A stretch of DNA of 64,000 nucleotides from Neorhizobium sp. NCHU2750 (GCF_003597675.1 NZ_CP030827.1:1612001-1676000); one strand, 5' to 3'; positions 1 to 9,336 are shown, numbered from the stretch's first letter. Numbers and translations: made by a program. Notes: a model not told the origin generated them from the letters alone.

Positions 1-269
1 TTAAAATAGGCCGAAGTCAGATCTTGAGTTTCTAAACGGTGATAATCATGGTCACCTTCGGTCGCGCGCGCCTCCTTGCGGCGAACACCGACCATCAATA
101 ACTGGTCGTAGTCGGTGAATTCATAGCGTAGGTGGCTCTGCATCGTGACGTCAACTGCTGCTTCGATGGACGCGCCGCGCCAACTCTTTGGCACGGTGCA
201 ACGGGTGGCGAAATAGACAACGGCAATCTCGGGGCAGCCGGGAAGCTCCGTGCGTATGAAATACTCCAC
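1..269 (-). CDS. Partial hypothetical protein running off the left edge
   Basis: A minus-strand frame is open from an in-frame TAA at 288-290 to the window edge, giving about 89 visible codons if it begins at the GTG at 267-269. An ATG at 141-143 is an alternative start. The translation looks protein-like, with segments such as EIAVVYFATRC and MQSHLRYEFTDYDQLLMVG, but I do not recognise the family. Third-position GC is lower than in the later genes, which fits an accessory gene. No good ribosome binding site precedes either start, so the gene could be truncated at its 5' end. It lies next to the 3' end of a tRNA-Pro. Function unknown. Confidence 0.4.
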   Translation of the reverse strand, partial: MEYFIRTELPGCPEIAVVYFATRCTVPKSWRGASIEAAVDVTMQSHLRYEFTDYDQLLMVGVRRKEARATEGDHDYHRLETQDLTSAYF

Positions 270-457
270 CTCATGTTGATGGAGCCATTACTGATGTCGC
301 CAGTGAATGAAATGCAGGTATTGCGGGAGTTTTCTTGTCTTAAATCGTGCCATGTCCGAAGCCCGTTTTGTAACGAGGTTTGTAAGGATAGTTCGGACGA
401 ATGCTCTTGGAAATCAAGGTTTTCCAGGCGTTTCAGGCACTTACAAAGGGAAATCAA

Positions 458-534
<77 letters not shown>

Positions 535-981
535 TGCCAAGGTGCAGGCGAGATACACGGTTCCTGTTCGGGCCGCAACAGCAAAAATGGATATTTGCCA
601 AGACGATGGGAGAAACCTGCCGGGTATTTTTCCGTCCGCCGATGGGAGGTCGATAGGCGGCCTGACCTTGCGCAGGCGGCTGTTGCCTGGCCCGCTCACT
701 GCGGCAGGCATTGACGGCGATCTGAAGATGTCATTGTGGCAGGACAGAATTCGCCTCACCAGTCCCGGTCCGCCGCCTCGGTCCGGTGGGTGGTGAAGCG
801 AATTCTGTTAGATAAAACTAATATAAAATGCAATGAAATCCAAGCCGACCCCTCTCGAAAAATGTCGGTGACGAGATCTGGCATGGATGAAAATTGTTGA
901 TGACGGTCATCTGCGAAGCATGATGGTCTTCCGCTGTCGTATGATTTAAGAGGGTGCATCGTCATTAGCGGATGCCTCTCG
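535..981. other. Intergenic stretch without a supported gene
   Basis: This stretch lies between the tRNA-Pro and pdxJ. Short open frames occur on both strands but none has a convincing start or recognisable product. It holds one long inverted repeat, described separately. The last 170 bases, which are AT-richer, presumably carry the pdxJ promoter, but I cannot assign boxes with confidence. Confidence 0.6.
744..808. repeat. Long inverted repeat upstream of pdxJ
   Basis: Arm ACAGAATTCGCCTCACCA at 744-761 matches the reverse complement of 791-808 at 17 of 18 positions, around a 29-base GC-rich centre. There is no T-run on either side, so it is not an obvious intrinsic terminator. It could be a palindromic intergenic element or a DNA-binding site. 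Confidence 0.7.
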
Positions 982-1734
982 ATGCCCACCACGCTCTCCG
1001 TCAATCTCAATGCCGTCGCCATGTTGCGCAATCGCCGTGATCTGCCCTGGCCGAGTGTCGAGGCGCTTGGCCGCATTGCGCTTGCCGCGGGTGCTGCGGG
1101 CCTGACGGTTCATCCGAGACCGGACCAGCGGCATATCCGCTTTTCCGATCTGCCGGTGATCCGGGCTCTGATCGATGACGAGTTTCCTCAGGCCGAGTTC
1201 AATATCGAGGGCTATCCGAGCGAGGATTTTCTCGCACTCTGCGAACGGATAGAGCCAGAGCAGGTGACGTTGGTGCCGGACGATCCGTCCCAGGCCACCT
1301 CCGACCATGGTTTCGATTTCCGCCGCGATGGCGAAATGCTGACGCCGATCGTCGCCCGCCTGAAGAAGAAGGGCATGCGCGTTTCGCTGTTTGCCGATGG
1401 CGACGGCGATCTCGAAGCCGTGGCGCTGACGAAGGCAACGGGTGCTGATCGTATCGAGCTCTATACCGGGCCCTATGGCGGCTGCTTCGATGACCCGGCA
1501 AAGGCGGCCGTTATCCTGGAGGAACTCGGCAGGACGGCCGATGCCGCTTTTTCGGCCGGCCTCGGCGTCAATGCCGGCCATGACCTCACGGTGGCAAACC
1601 TGCCGGCGCTGGTGAAGCGCATTCCGCGTCTGGCGGAAGTGTCGATCGGTCACGGTCTGACGGCCGATGCGCTGGAATACGGCATGGCCGAAACCGTGCG
1701 CCGTTTTTGCCGCGCCTGTGGCCAATCTGTCTGA
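982..1734 (+). CDS. pdxJ: Pyridoxine 5'-phosphate synthase PdxJ
   Basis: The 250-residue product matches PdxJ, the TIM-barrel enzyme that condenses 1-deoxyxylulose 5-phosphate with 3-amino-2-oxopropyl phosphate to give pyridoxine 5'-phosphate in the cytoplasm. Family features include the N-terminal [13 protein letters not shown] strand, the [10 protein letters not shown] segment, [38 protein letters not shown] and the phosphate-binding [10 protein letters not shown] and EVSIGHGL loops. Length is normal for the family. The next gene starts about 170 bases downstream on the same strand after a putative promoter, so pdxJ looks monocistronic. Confidence 0.95.
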   Translation: MPTTLSVNLNAVAMLRNRRDLPWPSVEALGRIALAAGAAGLTVHPRPDQRHIRFSDLPVIRALIDDEFPQAEFNIEGYPSEDFLALCERIEPEQVTLVPDDPSQATSDHGFDFRRDGEMLTPIVARLKKKGMRVSLFADGDGDLEAVALTKATGADRIELYTGPYGGCFDDPAKAAVILEELGRTADAAFSAGLGVNAGHDLTVANLPALVKRIPRLAEVSIGHGLTADALEYGMAETVRRFCRACGQSV

Positions 1735-1793
1735 GCCATGCGACGATAGGTCCACGGAATAGGGGCGCAGCCATGCGCATCACGCATTTGTAC

Positions 1794-1807
1794 TTGACGA
1801 TTATCAA
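1794..1807. promoter_or_regulatory. FNR-like box upstream of the NDH-2 gene
   Basis: TTGACGATTATCAA matches the FNR/FixK consensus TTGAT-N4-ATCAA at 9 of 10 defined positions. It lies 99 bases before the GTG start of the dehydrogenase. The window encodes an FnrN-type regulator, so a functional site is plausible, but single boxes like this can arise by chance. Confidence 0.4.
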
Positions 1808-1905
1808 CTTATCTCACTGTCGGCGTCAGGCCTCGTTCTAGGGGCCGCGCCGGGCTGTCCCGCATGGCGGGATGGCTTCAGCTGCCAACAGAAAGAGCGC
1901 TCACA

Positions 1906-3180
1906 GTGACCAAGCACAGGATAGTCGTCGTCGGTGGAGGTTTCGGAGGTATTCAGGCCGTTCATGGGCTGAAAGGCGCCGCCGCCGACATCACGCTGAT
2001 CGACCGGCGCAATCACCACCTTTTCCAGCCGCTGCTTTACCAGGTGGCCACGACGGTTCTGGCAACCTCGGAAATCGCCTGGCCCATTCGCCGCCTTTAT
2101 CGCGACCGCGACGATGTCACGACCCTCTTGGACGAGGTGCTCGACGTCGATACTGAAGCCCGCCTCGTCAAGCTGAGTTCCGGCCATACCGTCCCCTACG
2201 ACACGCTGATCCTCGCCACCGGCGCGCGCCATGCCTATTTCGGCCGCGACGAATGGGAAAGTGCCGCACCCGGCCTGAAGACGCTCGAGGACGCGACGAC
2301 GCTGCGCCGCCGTATCCTCTTGGCTTTCGAACATGCGGAAATGGCCGAGATCATCGGTGAGACCGAAGACCTCGATTCCCACCTGACCTTCGCCATCATC
2401 GGTGCCGGCCCGACCGGCGTCGAGATGGCGGGCATGATTGCCGAACTCGCCCACAAGGTCCTGCCCAAGGAATTCCGCCACATCGATACGACCCGCACCA
2501 GGGTTCTGCTGATCGAGGCGGGGCCGCGGGTTCTGCCGGCCTTTACCGAGGATCTCTCCGCCTATGCCAGGCAGGCGCTCGAAAAGCTCGGTGTCGAGGT
2601 GCGCACCGGCGTTCCTGTTACGGCGATTACCGGCGAAGGCGTCACTGTCGGCGAGACCTTCATTCCCTGCAGGACCGTCGTCTGGGCCGCCGGCGTGCAA
2701 GCGTCACCGGCAGCCCGCTGGGTCGGCGCTGCGGCCGATCGGGCGGGCAGGGCGGTTGTCGGTCCGGATCTTTCGGTCGAGAACCATCCCGAAATCTTCA
2801 TCGTCGGCGATACCGCAGCCGTGACCCAGAAGAACGGCAAACCGGTCCCCGGTATTGCGCCGGCAGCCAAGCAGCAGGGAAGTTACGTGGCAAAGGTCAT
2901 CAAGGCGCGGCTTGCAGGCCGGCCGGCACCCGGCCCGTTCCGCTATCTCCATCAGGGCAGTCTTGCCACGATCGGCAAGAGTGCCGCCGTCATCGATTTC
3001 GGCAGGATCAAGTTGAAGGGCAGCCTTGCCTGGTGGATCTGGGGCCTTGCCCATATCTACTTCCTGATCGGCACGCGCTCGCGCTTTGCCGTCGCCTGGA
3101 GCTGGCTGTGGATCTTCCTCTCCGGCCAGCACAGCGCCCGGCTGATCACCCAGAAGGAAACCCTGAAGGACGAATCGTAG
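1906..3180 (+). CDS. ndh: Type II NADH dehydrogenase-like FAD oxidoreductase
   Basis: A two-dinucleotide-binding-domain flavoprotein of the NDH-2 family, which oxidises NADH and reduces quinone at the inner face of the membrane without pumping protons. From the GTG at 1906 (424 residues) it begins VTKHRIVVVGGGFGG, the FAD-binding Rossmann turn. The NADH-binding turn IIGAGPTGVEMAG sits near residue 165 and the C-terminal FAD motif is FIVGDTA. The last 60 residues contain hydrophobic segments (LAWWIWGLAHIYFLIG) expected for membrane attachment. An upstream ATG at 1864 would add 14 residues that look non-conserved. An FNR-like box lies upstream. It is convergent with the AraC-type regulator gene across a palindromic repeat. 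Confidence 0.85.
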   Translation: MTKHRIVVVGGGFGGIQAVHGLKGAAADITLIDRRNHHLFQPLLYQVATTVLATSEIAWPIRRLYRDRDDVTTLLDEVLDVDTEARLVKLSSGHTVPYDTLILATGARHAYFGRDEWESAAPGLKTLEDATTLRRRILLAFEHAEMAEIIGETEDLDSHLTFAIIGAGPTGVEMAGMIAELAHKVLPKEFRHIDTTRTRVLLIEAGPRVLPAFTEDLSAYARQALEKLGVEVRTGVPVTAITGEGVTVGETFIPCRTVVWAAGVQASPAARWVGAAADRAGRAVVGPDLSVENHPEIFIVGDTAAVTQKNGKPVPGIAPAAKQQGSYVAKVIKARLAGRPAPGPFRYLHQGSLATIGKSAAVIDFGRIKLKGSLAWWIWGLAHIYFLIGTRSRFAVAWSWLWIFLSGQHSARLITQKETLKDES

Positions 3181-3195
3181 GCCGCAGGCTGCCGT

Positions 3196-3280
3196 CCTGC
3201 TCGGGCTTGTCCCGAGCATCTGCAATCTTTCAAAGTCTTGGACGTGGTTGGATCCTCGGGCCGAGCCCGAGGATGGTGGC
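3196..3280. repeat. Rhizobial REP-like double palindrome
   Basis: Two GC-rich hairpins lie between convergent genes: GCTCGGG/CCCGAGC (3199-3217) and ATCCTCGGGC/GCCCGAGGAT (3252-3274). The motifs built on CTCGGGC and CCTCGGGCC resemble dispersed intergenic palindromes common in rhizobial genomes. The pair may also end transcription from both sides. Confidence 0.65.
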
Positions 3281-3296
3281 GAGCGGTGCGCGGGAT

Positions 3297-4325
3297 TTAA
3301 ACCACCACGCCCGTGCGCGAGGTGTTGAGCGTCAGCTTGCGCTCGGCGCGCTCCTGCTGCGGCGAGCGGTTATAGACCTCGCGGTAGCATTTGGAAAAAT
3401 GCGATGCCGAGACGAAGCCGCAGGCGACGGCCACCTCGACCACCGGCATGGACGACTGCACCAAGAGATGCCGTGCCCGGTCGAGCCGGATCTCCAGGTA
3501 ATAGCGGGCCGGCGAGCGGCCCATTTCCTGGCGGAACAACCGCTCGATCTGCCGCCGCGACAGGCCGGCATCGTCGGCGATCTCGATCAGCGACAAAGGT
3601 TCGGCGAGATTGTTTTCCATCAGCTCGATGATCGACAGAACCTTGGAATTCTGCACGCCGAGCCGGGCCCTGAGCGGCAGCCGCTGCCGGTCATGCGGGT
3701 TGCGCACCCGGTCGGTCAATTGCTGCTCGCAGACCCGGTTGACGAGGTTTTCGCCAAAATCCTGGCCGATCAGATTGAGCATCATGTCGAGCGAGGCGGT
3801 GCCGCCGGCGCAGGTATAGAGATTGCCGTCCACCTCGTAGAGATCGGCATAGACTTCCGCCTGCGGAAAAGCCTCGGCAAAGCCCGGCAGGTTTTCCCAG
3901 TGGATGGCGCAACGCTTGCCGTTCAGCAGGCCTGCCTGTGCCAGCACATGCGCGCCGGTGCAAAGGCTGCCGACCGCGATGCCGCGATTATAGGTCTCGC
4001 GCAGCCAGGCATTGACGGACTTGTTGTTGAATTCCTCGACATAGACGCCGGAACAGACCAGCACCATGTTCGGCCGGTTCTCGCCACCGAGATGGCGCCG
4101 CTCGTCGGCCAGCGACGAATTGACCTCTATTCCGATGCCGCTTGACGAATATACCTTCTGGCCGTCGGCGGAACAGAGCCGCCATGTATAGGCCGAATAG
4201 CCCAGCATGCGGTTGGCTATCCTGAGCGTCTCGATCGCTGCCGAAAACGGCAGCATGGTAAAATGTGGAACCAGGAAGAAGACCAGTGAGCGCTTCAGTC
4301 CGGGAGGCTTGCTTGTCAGATCCAT
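3297..4325 (-). CDS. GlxA-family AraC-type regulator, GbdR-like
   Basis: 342 residues with an N-terminal DJ-1/PfpI-like domain (about 15-190, including SLCTGAHVLAQAGLLNG and the IHWEN segment) and a C-terminal AraC DNA-binding domain (about 235-330, with the double helix-turn-helix segments LSLIEIADDAGLSRRQIERLF and VVEVAVACGFVSASHFSKCY). This is the architecture of GbdR, which senses glycine betaine and dimethylglycine in Pseudomonas. The start has AAGGGGA eight bases upstream. Location beside the betaine methyl-transfer and ChoXWV-like genes suggests it activates them. That role is inference; no operator could be assigned. Confidence 0.85.
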   Translation of the reverse strand: MDLTSKPPGLKRSLVFFLVPHFTMLPFSAAIETLRIANRMLGYSAYTWRLCSADGQKVYSSSGIGIEVNSSLADERRHLGGENRPNMVLVCSGVYVEEFNNKSVNAWLRETYNRGIAVGSLCTGAHVLAQAGLLNGKRCAIHWENLPGFAEAFPQAEVYADLYEVDGNLYTCAGGTASLDMMLNLIGQDFGENLVNRVCEQQLTDRVRNPHDRQRLPLRARLGVQNSKVLSIIELMENNLAEPLSLIEIADDAGLSRRQIERLFRQEMGRSPARYYLEIRLDRARHLLVQSSMPVVEVAVACGFVSASHFSKCYREVYNRSPQQERAERKLTLNTSRTGVVV

Positions 4326-4611
4326 TGTCGTCGTTCCCCTTGCTGCCGCTTGATGCGGTCTTGCATTGCTTCAAAAGCGACACTCGCATGGACTCACGAG
4401 ATTAGAAGAGCTTTTGACGACAGGGAAATGGCATTTTTGCGACATATAGGCGTCGCTGAGGTGATAGAACGTCGAAATAGCTGACAATTGCCAATTGGCC
4501 GGAATGCGACATGGCCCCCGGTATGCAACCGCAGGGCCATGTCTATTGCTTCCAATGTCCTCTGGCCGATGCCCTTCGGCCTGCATGTCGGCGCACCTGG
4601 CGCGTTCCCGG

Positions 4612-4809
4612 TTACTTGCCTTCCGTCGTCGGCCAGCCGATATCCTTGCGGATTTCCTGCGGCAATCCTTCGAGCATGCGCTCGGTCTTGCGACGGTTCC
4701 AGGCCGCGGCCGTACGTTCCATGGCAGACGAGATCCAGCCGAAAGCTGCGGGCTTGGCGGGGGCGACAGATCGGCCGGCATAGCGGTCGAGATAGGTAAT
4801 GCTTGTCAT
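4612..4809 (-). CDS. DUF1127 small protein
   Basis: A 65-residue basic protein. The C-terminal half (AWNRRKTERMLEGLPQEIRKDIGWP) matches the DUF1127 pattern of an arginine-rich helix followed by a D-I-G motif. The ATG at 4809 has AAGGAG seven bases upstream, which decides the start over longer options. Related alphaproteobacterial proteins such as CcaF1 bind RNA, but several paralogues per genome are usual and this one cannot be equated with any of them. It is divergent from the LysR gene across about 220 bases. Confidence 0.8.
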   Translation of the reverse strand: MTSITYLDRYAGRSVAPAKPAAFGWISSAMERTAAAWNRRKTERMLEGLPQEIRKDIGWPTTEGK

Positions 4810-5032
4810 TTCAGTGCTCCTTGGGTGTTTTTCTCTTGGGTCACGGACGCCTTCGGCCGGGAGAGCGGAAGGCGCCAATTCATCAATCGATCAGATGTTT
4901 GAGGGGCGTCTCATTTGTCTTGGTGTTCTGTCGACGCCCTGCATCTGATGATTTGCACTATCCTGCCGATTTGACTTTCAATCAAACGAAATGATATGGT
5001 GCTTATGTTCAGATTTTTTGATGGGTGTTTCG

Positions 5033-5929
5033 ATGACCGTACCGTTCCGCACACCGCTGCCTCTCCTCGACAATGATGTCCTGCGTACTTTCGTCGCCAT
5101 TGCCGAAACCGGCAATTTCTCCACAGCCGCCGACGTTGTATTGCGCACGCCGTCCGCCGTCTCGATGCAGATCAAGAAACTGGAAGAGCAATTGAAGACG
5201 GTGCTTTTCCTGCGCGACGCCCGCTCGGTGACGCTGACCCAGAGCGGCGAGATGCTTCTGTCCTATGCGCGTCGCATGCTGGCGCTGTCCAATGAGGCTG
5301 TATCGCGCTTCGTCATGCCGGAACTGTCCGGCGTCGTGCGCCTCGGAGCCCCCGACGACATTTCCGAGCGCTTGCTGCCGAAACTGTTGAAGGACTTCGG
5401 CGAACACTTCCCCGGTATCATGGTGGATGTGACGGTCGACCAGAGCCTGCTGTTGCGCAAGCGCATGGATGAACAGCGCCTCGATCTTGCTCTGATCAAC
5501 TGTGCCAACAGGCCGTTCCCCACCGTTGGTGAGGTCATACACACCGAAAAGCTCGTCTGGGCCGGTGCAAAATGCGGCAATGCCTATCTGCGTGATCCGC
5601 TGCCGATTTCGGTCTGGGAAGAAGGGTGCGTCTGGCGCCAGGATGCGATCTCGCAACTTGACAAGCTGAAGCGTCCCTACCGGATTGCCTATGCCAGTGC
5701 GCACACCATGGCCCAGCGCGCGGCCGTCGTCTCCGATCTGGCGATTGCACCGTTCCCGCTGTCCTACATCACCGAGGACATGCAGATCCTTGGCCCGAAG
5801 GAAGGTATGCCGGACCTTATCAGCTTCGATATTCGCTTGCTGACGGCGCCGAACCTTTCGGTACCTGCCAAGGCGGTGGCCGAAAGCATCAAGGATGCCT
5901 TCAGTTCGCTGGATGCCGTCGCGGCCTGA
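5033..5929 (+). CDS. LysR-family transcriptional regulator
   Basis: 298 residues from the ATG at 5033; an in-frame ATG at 5021 is also possible. The N-terminal winged helix-turn-helix spans about residues 10-70 (DNDVLRTFVAIAETGNFSTAADVV...PSAVSMQIKKLEEQL). A periplasmic-binding-protein-like effector domain follows to the end. It is divergent from a DUF1127 gene and convergent with the RACo gene, 49 bases apart. The effector is unknown. Context suggests a role in the C1 module or the small basic protein, but nothing in the sequence proves this. Confidence 0.9.
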   Translation: MTVPFRTPLPLLDNDVLRTFVAIAETGNFSTAADVVLRTPSAVSMQIKKLEEQLKTVLFLRDARSVTLTQSGEMLLSYARRMLALSNEAVSRFVMPELSGVVRLGAPDDISERLLPKLLKDFGEHFPGIMVDVTVDQSLLLRKRMDEQRLDLALINCANRPFPTVGEVIHTEKLVWAGAKCGNAYLRDPLPISVWEEGCVWRQDAISQLDKLKRPYRIAYASAHTMAQRAAVVSDLAIAPFPLSYITEDMQILGPKEGMPDLISFDIRLLTAPNLSVPAKAVAESIKDAFSSLDAVAA

Positions 5930-5978
5930 TCACCGAAGGCGTCAAGGTCACATTCCGATTTGCATCGAGAGGCGTCGC

Positions 5979-8018
5979 TCACCCATCGCGTGAGCGGCGC
6001 CTTCTGCGTCCGCCGTCACCGCCGCCATCCGCAAGCGTCTTGCGCTCGGGTAGCGTCACGACAAGGCTCAGATTGGGGAAGGCATCCACCTTGTTGGGCA
6101 GCGCCATCGCGGCGACGAAATGATCCTGGAATTTCGGCTCCAGCGCCGTCTCGATCTTTTCGATCTGCCGAACGGTATTCTCGATCTCGCGGCGATAGTC
6201 GCGATTCAACAGGCACATGCGCGCCCCCGTACCCGCCGCATTGCCGACGGCCTTCACCTTCTCCAGATCGCAATCGGGGATCAGCCCCAGCACCATCGCA
6301 TATTTCGGGTCGATGAACGTGCCGAAGGCACCGGCAAGCCCGATCCGGTCGACATCGGCGACACCCTGCTTGTCCATCAGCAGCTTCACCCCGGCATAGA
6401 GCGCTGCCTTGGCGAGCTGGATGGCGCGCACATCGTTCTGCGTCACGGTAATCCGCGGCATGCCGTCATGCAGAAGATAGGAGAAGGTGCGGCCGTTCTT
6501 GAGAATGCGGGGGCTGCGCGCCGCCATCGCCCCATCGACCACGCCATCCTCCGAAATGATCCCCGCAAGATACATTTCGGCAATGACTTCGATAATGGCC
6601 GAGCCGCAGATGCCGGTGACGCCGACTTGCTCCGCAGCCTCCGCAAAGCCGGGCTCGTCGGACCATGGCTCGACGCCGATCACCCGAAAACGCGGCTCCA
6701 GCGTCAGAGGATCGATGCGCACCCGCTCGATCGCTCCGGGTGCCGCGCGCTGGCCGGAGGAAATTTCCGCCCCCTCGAAGGCCGGTCCGGTCGGTGACGA
6801 GGCGGCGACGACCCGCGCACGATTGCCGAGCACGATTTCCGCATTGGTGCCGATATCGACCATCAGCATCATCTCGTCCTGCCGGTGTGGTCCTTCGGAG
6901 AGCGTTGCCGCTGCCGCATCGGCGCCCACATGTCCGGCAATGCAGGGCAAAAGATAGGTCCGCGTGCCGGCATTCATCGGCAGGCCGATGTCCGACGACT
7001 TCACCTCGACCGCACCGGAGACGGCAAGCGCAAACGGTGCCCCGCCAAGCTCGGTCGGATCAATGCCGAGAAACAGGTGATGCATGATCGGATTGCCGAC
7101 AAACACGCTGTCGAGAATATCTTGGCGGGAAACGTCGCCCTCAGCGCAGACCTTGTCGATCAGCCCGTTCAATGCCTCGCGCACCGCGTCCGTCATCGCC
7201 GCGCGCCCATCCGGGTTCATCATTACATAGGAGACGCGGCTCATCAGGTCTTCACCGAAGCGGATCTGTGGATTGGACGCGCCGGCGGAAGCAACCGTGC
7301 GCCCCGAAAGCAGCGACGACAGATGCATGGCGATCGTCGTCGAACCGATGTCGCAGGCAATCCCGTAAGCCTCGTTCTTCAGCCCCGGATAAAGCGCGAT
7401 GAGGCGAGGGCGTTCGTCCTCGCGGTCCTTGTGGATCGCCGCCGTCACCTTCCACTCGCCCTTGCGCAGGATCTGCTGCACCTGGGGGATGATATGGAAA
7501 TCGACCTCGACATCGTCGAAATGCCAGTCGGCGGCAAGCGCCGCCTTCAGCCGGTCGAGATCGCCGAGCGGCTTTTCCATGTCGGGTTCCTCGACCTCGA
7601 CATAGCACATGCGAACCGCCGGATTGCGATCGAACACCCGCTCGTCGGCCGCCTTGCGCACCACCTGCGCATTGATCACGGTATCCTGCGGTATGTCGAT
7701 GACGAGATCGCCGAGGATCTGCGCCGAACAGGAAAGCCGACGCCCCTCGGGCAGCCCGCGCACCCGGTCATAGCGCTCTTCCTTCGGCCCGACCTGGGAG
7801 AGGTGGTCGACCGAGGAGGTTATCCCGTGCTTGGCGAAATTGCCCTCCTGCACCGAGATCTGGCAGCGCCCGCAGGTCGCTCGTCCGCCGCACACGCTTT
7901 CCACATAGACCCCGAGCTGACGCGCGGCATCAAGCACCGGCGTACCCGCCGCAAACCGGCCACGCTTGCCGGACGGCATGAAAAGGACGAGGGGATCTCG
8001 GTGCGATGCGTCTGCCAT
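5979..8018 (-). CDS. Reductive activator of corrinoid proteins (RACo/ASKHA, DUF4445)
   Basis: 679 residues. An N-terminal 2Fe-2S ferredoxin domain (about 10-110) has the cysteine pattern CGGRATCGRC plus a later RLSCSAQ cysteine. The following DUF4445 region has ASKHA-type nucleotide-binding segments (YGIACDIGSTTIAMHL, MMLMVDIGTNAEIVLGN, GLAGAFGTF). Such enzymes use ATP to drive reduction of inactive cob(II)alamin back to cob(I)alamin in methyl-transfer systems. The ATG at 8018 has AAGGATC upstream and lies 10 bases after the methyltransferase stop, so the two are co-transcribed. The protein ends in an unusual DGGGDGGRRRRRSRDG tail (about 664-679). RACo family membership is clear. The partner is inferred from context. 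Confidence 0.9.
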   Translation of the reverse strand: MADASHRDPLVLFMPSGKRGRFAAGTPVLDAARQLGVYVESVCGGRATCGRCQISVQEGNFAKHGITSSVDHLSQVGPKEERYDRVRGLPEGRRLSCSAQILGDLVIDIPQDTVINAQVVRKAADERVFDRNPAVRMCYVEVEEPDMEKPLGDLDRLKAALAADWHFDDVEVDFHIIPQVQQILRKGEWKVTAAIHKDREDERPRLIALYPGLKNEAYGIACDIGSTTIAMHLSSLLSGRTVASAGASNPQIRFGEDLMSRVSYVMMNPDGRAAMTDAVREALNGLIDKVCAEGDVSRQDILDSVFVGNPIMHHLFLGIDPTELGGAPFALAVSGAVEVKSSDIGLPMNAGTRTYLLPCIAGHVGADAAAATLSEGPHRQDEMMLMVDIGTNAEIVLGNRARVVAASSPTGPAFEGAEISSGQRAAPGAIERVRIDPLTLEPRFRVIGVEPWSDEPGFAEAAEQVGVTGICGSAIIEVIAEMYLAGIISEDGVVDGAMAARSPRILKNGRTFSYLLHDGMPRITVTQNDVRAIQLAKAALYAGVKLLMDKQGVADVDRIGLAGAFGTFIDPKYAMVLGLIPDCDLEKVKAVGNAAGTGARMCLLNRDYRREIENTVRQIEKIETALEPKFQDHFVAAMALPNKVDAFPNLSLVVTLPERKTLADGGGDGGRRRRRSRDG

Positions 8019-8028
8019 GCTGATCCTT

Positions 8029-8991
8029 TTACTCGCTCGCGGCTCCAGTACCAGCCCGCGCCGCTCGTCCGCCGCGTCGTCCGCCGCTGGCCGACGGGGC
8101 AGGAGCGGCGGCGGCGGCACCGCCTTCTGCCGGCTTGTAATCCCGATAGGTCATGATCCAGTTGCCGCAATTCTGGTCGGTGCCGTTCAGCACGTTTGCC
8201 GCCCGCACCGCCTCCATTTCCTGCGGCCGGCAAGGGTTCATGATCGCGCTCGTCATGCCGGCGCCGATCACCATCGGAATGAAGCCGGCATTGATGCCGT
8301 GGCGGTGCGGCAGGCCGAAGGAGATATTGGAAAGCCCGCAGGTCGTGTTCACCTTCAACTCTTCACGCAGCCGCCGAAGCAGCGTGAAGACCTGCAATCC
8401 CGCCGAGCCGAGTGCCCCGATCGGCATGACCAGCGGATCGACGACGATGTCATGTGCCTTGATGCCGTGATCGGCAGCGCGCTCGACAATCTTCTTGGCG
8501 ACGGCAAAACGCACGTCCGGATCCATCGAAATACCGGTCTCGTCATTCGATATCGCCACGACCGGCACGTCGTATTTCCTGCAGAGCGGCAGGATTGCCT
8601 CGAGCTTCTCCTCCTCGCCGGTGACCGAATTGACCAGCGGCCGCCCCTTGGCGACCTTCAGCGCCGCTTCGATCGCAGCCGTCACCGAACTGTCGATTGA
8701 TAGCGGTACGTCGACCAGCCCCTGGACGATCTCCAGTGTCTGTACCAGAAGGCCCGGCTCCGTCTCGTTCGGATTGACCGAGGTGACCCCGGCATTGACA
8801 TCGAGCATGGTCGCGCCCGCCGCCACCTGTTCCAGCGCGTCCTTGATCACGGTGTCGAAATTGCCCTCTATCATCTCGGCCGCAAGCTTCTTGCGGCCGG
8901 TCGGGTTGATCCTTTCCCCGATGACGCAGAATGGCTGGTCGAAGCCGATCACGACTTCCCGTGTGGCGGATGCGACGATGGTGCGTGTCAT
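8029..8991 (-). CDS. Methyl-THF:corrinoid methyltransferase (DHPS-like, MtgA type)
   Basis: 320 residues with a pterin-binding TIM barrel (about 15-270). FCVIGERINPTGRKK is the pterin-site signature, followed by MLDVNAGV, LSIDSSVTAAIEAAL, LVNSVTGEEEK, VVDPLVMPIG and GLSNISFGLPHR. In MtgA/AcsE-type proteins this domain moves a methyl group between tetrahydrofolate and a corrinoid protein; here the likely direction is from corrinoid to THF. The start has GGAGA six bases upstream. After the barrel comes an Ala/Pro-rich linker and a GGRRGGRAARAG tail (about 303-314) not needed for the fold. The gene lies between a small virulence-factor-domain gene and the RACo gene on one strand. Confidence 0.9.
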   Translation of the reverse strand: MTRTIVASATREVVIGFDQPFCVIGERINPTGRKKLAAEMIEGNFDTVIKDALEQVAAGATMLDVNAGVTSVNPNETEPGLLVQTLEIVQGLVDVPLSIDSSVTAAIEAALKVAKGRPLVNSVTGEEEKLEAILPLCRKYDVPVVAISNDETGISMDPDVRFAVAKKIVERAADHGIKAHDIVVDPLVMPIGALGSAGLQVFTLLRRLREELKVNTTCGLSNISFGLPHRHGINAGFIPMVIGAGMTSAIMNPCRPQEMEAVRAANVLNGTDQNCGNWIMTYRDYKPAEGGAAAAAPAPSASGGRRGGRAARAGTGAASE

Positions 8992-9033
8992 GGCGGTCTC
9001 CGGCTGTGGGGAGGGAATAGGGGATATCGTCTG

Positions 9034-9336
9034 CTATGCGCTTTCCCGCCCGCCGGCCTTCACCAGCGCCACGAGCCTGTCCTTGTCATAGGCGGCTTCC
9101 AGTTCCGACGCCGCCTTGTCTGCCTCGGCTTCCAGATCGTCAGAGACCGGGATTGGATCGGCCTTGCGCCACTCTGCCAGATAGTCGTCCGTCTCGGCAG
9201 CGCCTGTGCGCATGGCACACATGTCTATCGCCTCGGTGAAACGCAGCGAAAGCTCGCGCTTGGCGGTCTGCCTGCCTTTTTTGATGATCACCTGCGCGGG
9301 AATGTCCCGCCAGTAGACGACGATGCGATCCGCCAA
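9034..9336 (-). CDS. Small protein with virulence-factor-type domain
   Basis: About 100 residues, beginning LADRIVVYWRDIPAQVIIKKGRQTAKREL, which resembles the domain labelled virulence factor in protein family collections. The molecular function is not known to me. The TTG at 9336 is preferred because GGAGG lies five bases upstream; an ATG at 9366 would add 10 residues without a good binding site. The C-terminus is acidic and helical (DDLEAEADKAASELEAAYDK). It is placed directly before the methyltransferase in the same direction, so a role in the methyl-transfer module is likely but undefined. Confidence 0.7.
   Translation of the reverse strand: MADRIVVYWRDIPAQVIIKKGRQTAKRELSLRFTEAIDMCAMRTGAAETDDYLAEWRKADPIPVSDDLEAEADKAASELEAAYDKDRLVALVKAGGRESA

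Noticed and set aside
4971..4985. FNR-like TTGAC...ATCAA site before the LysR gene
   Set aside because: The two half-sites are separated by five bases, not four, so the dimer spacing is wrong.
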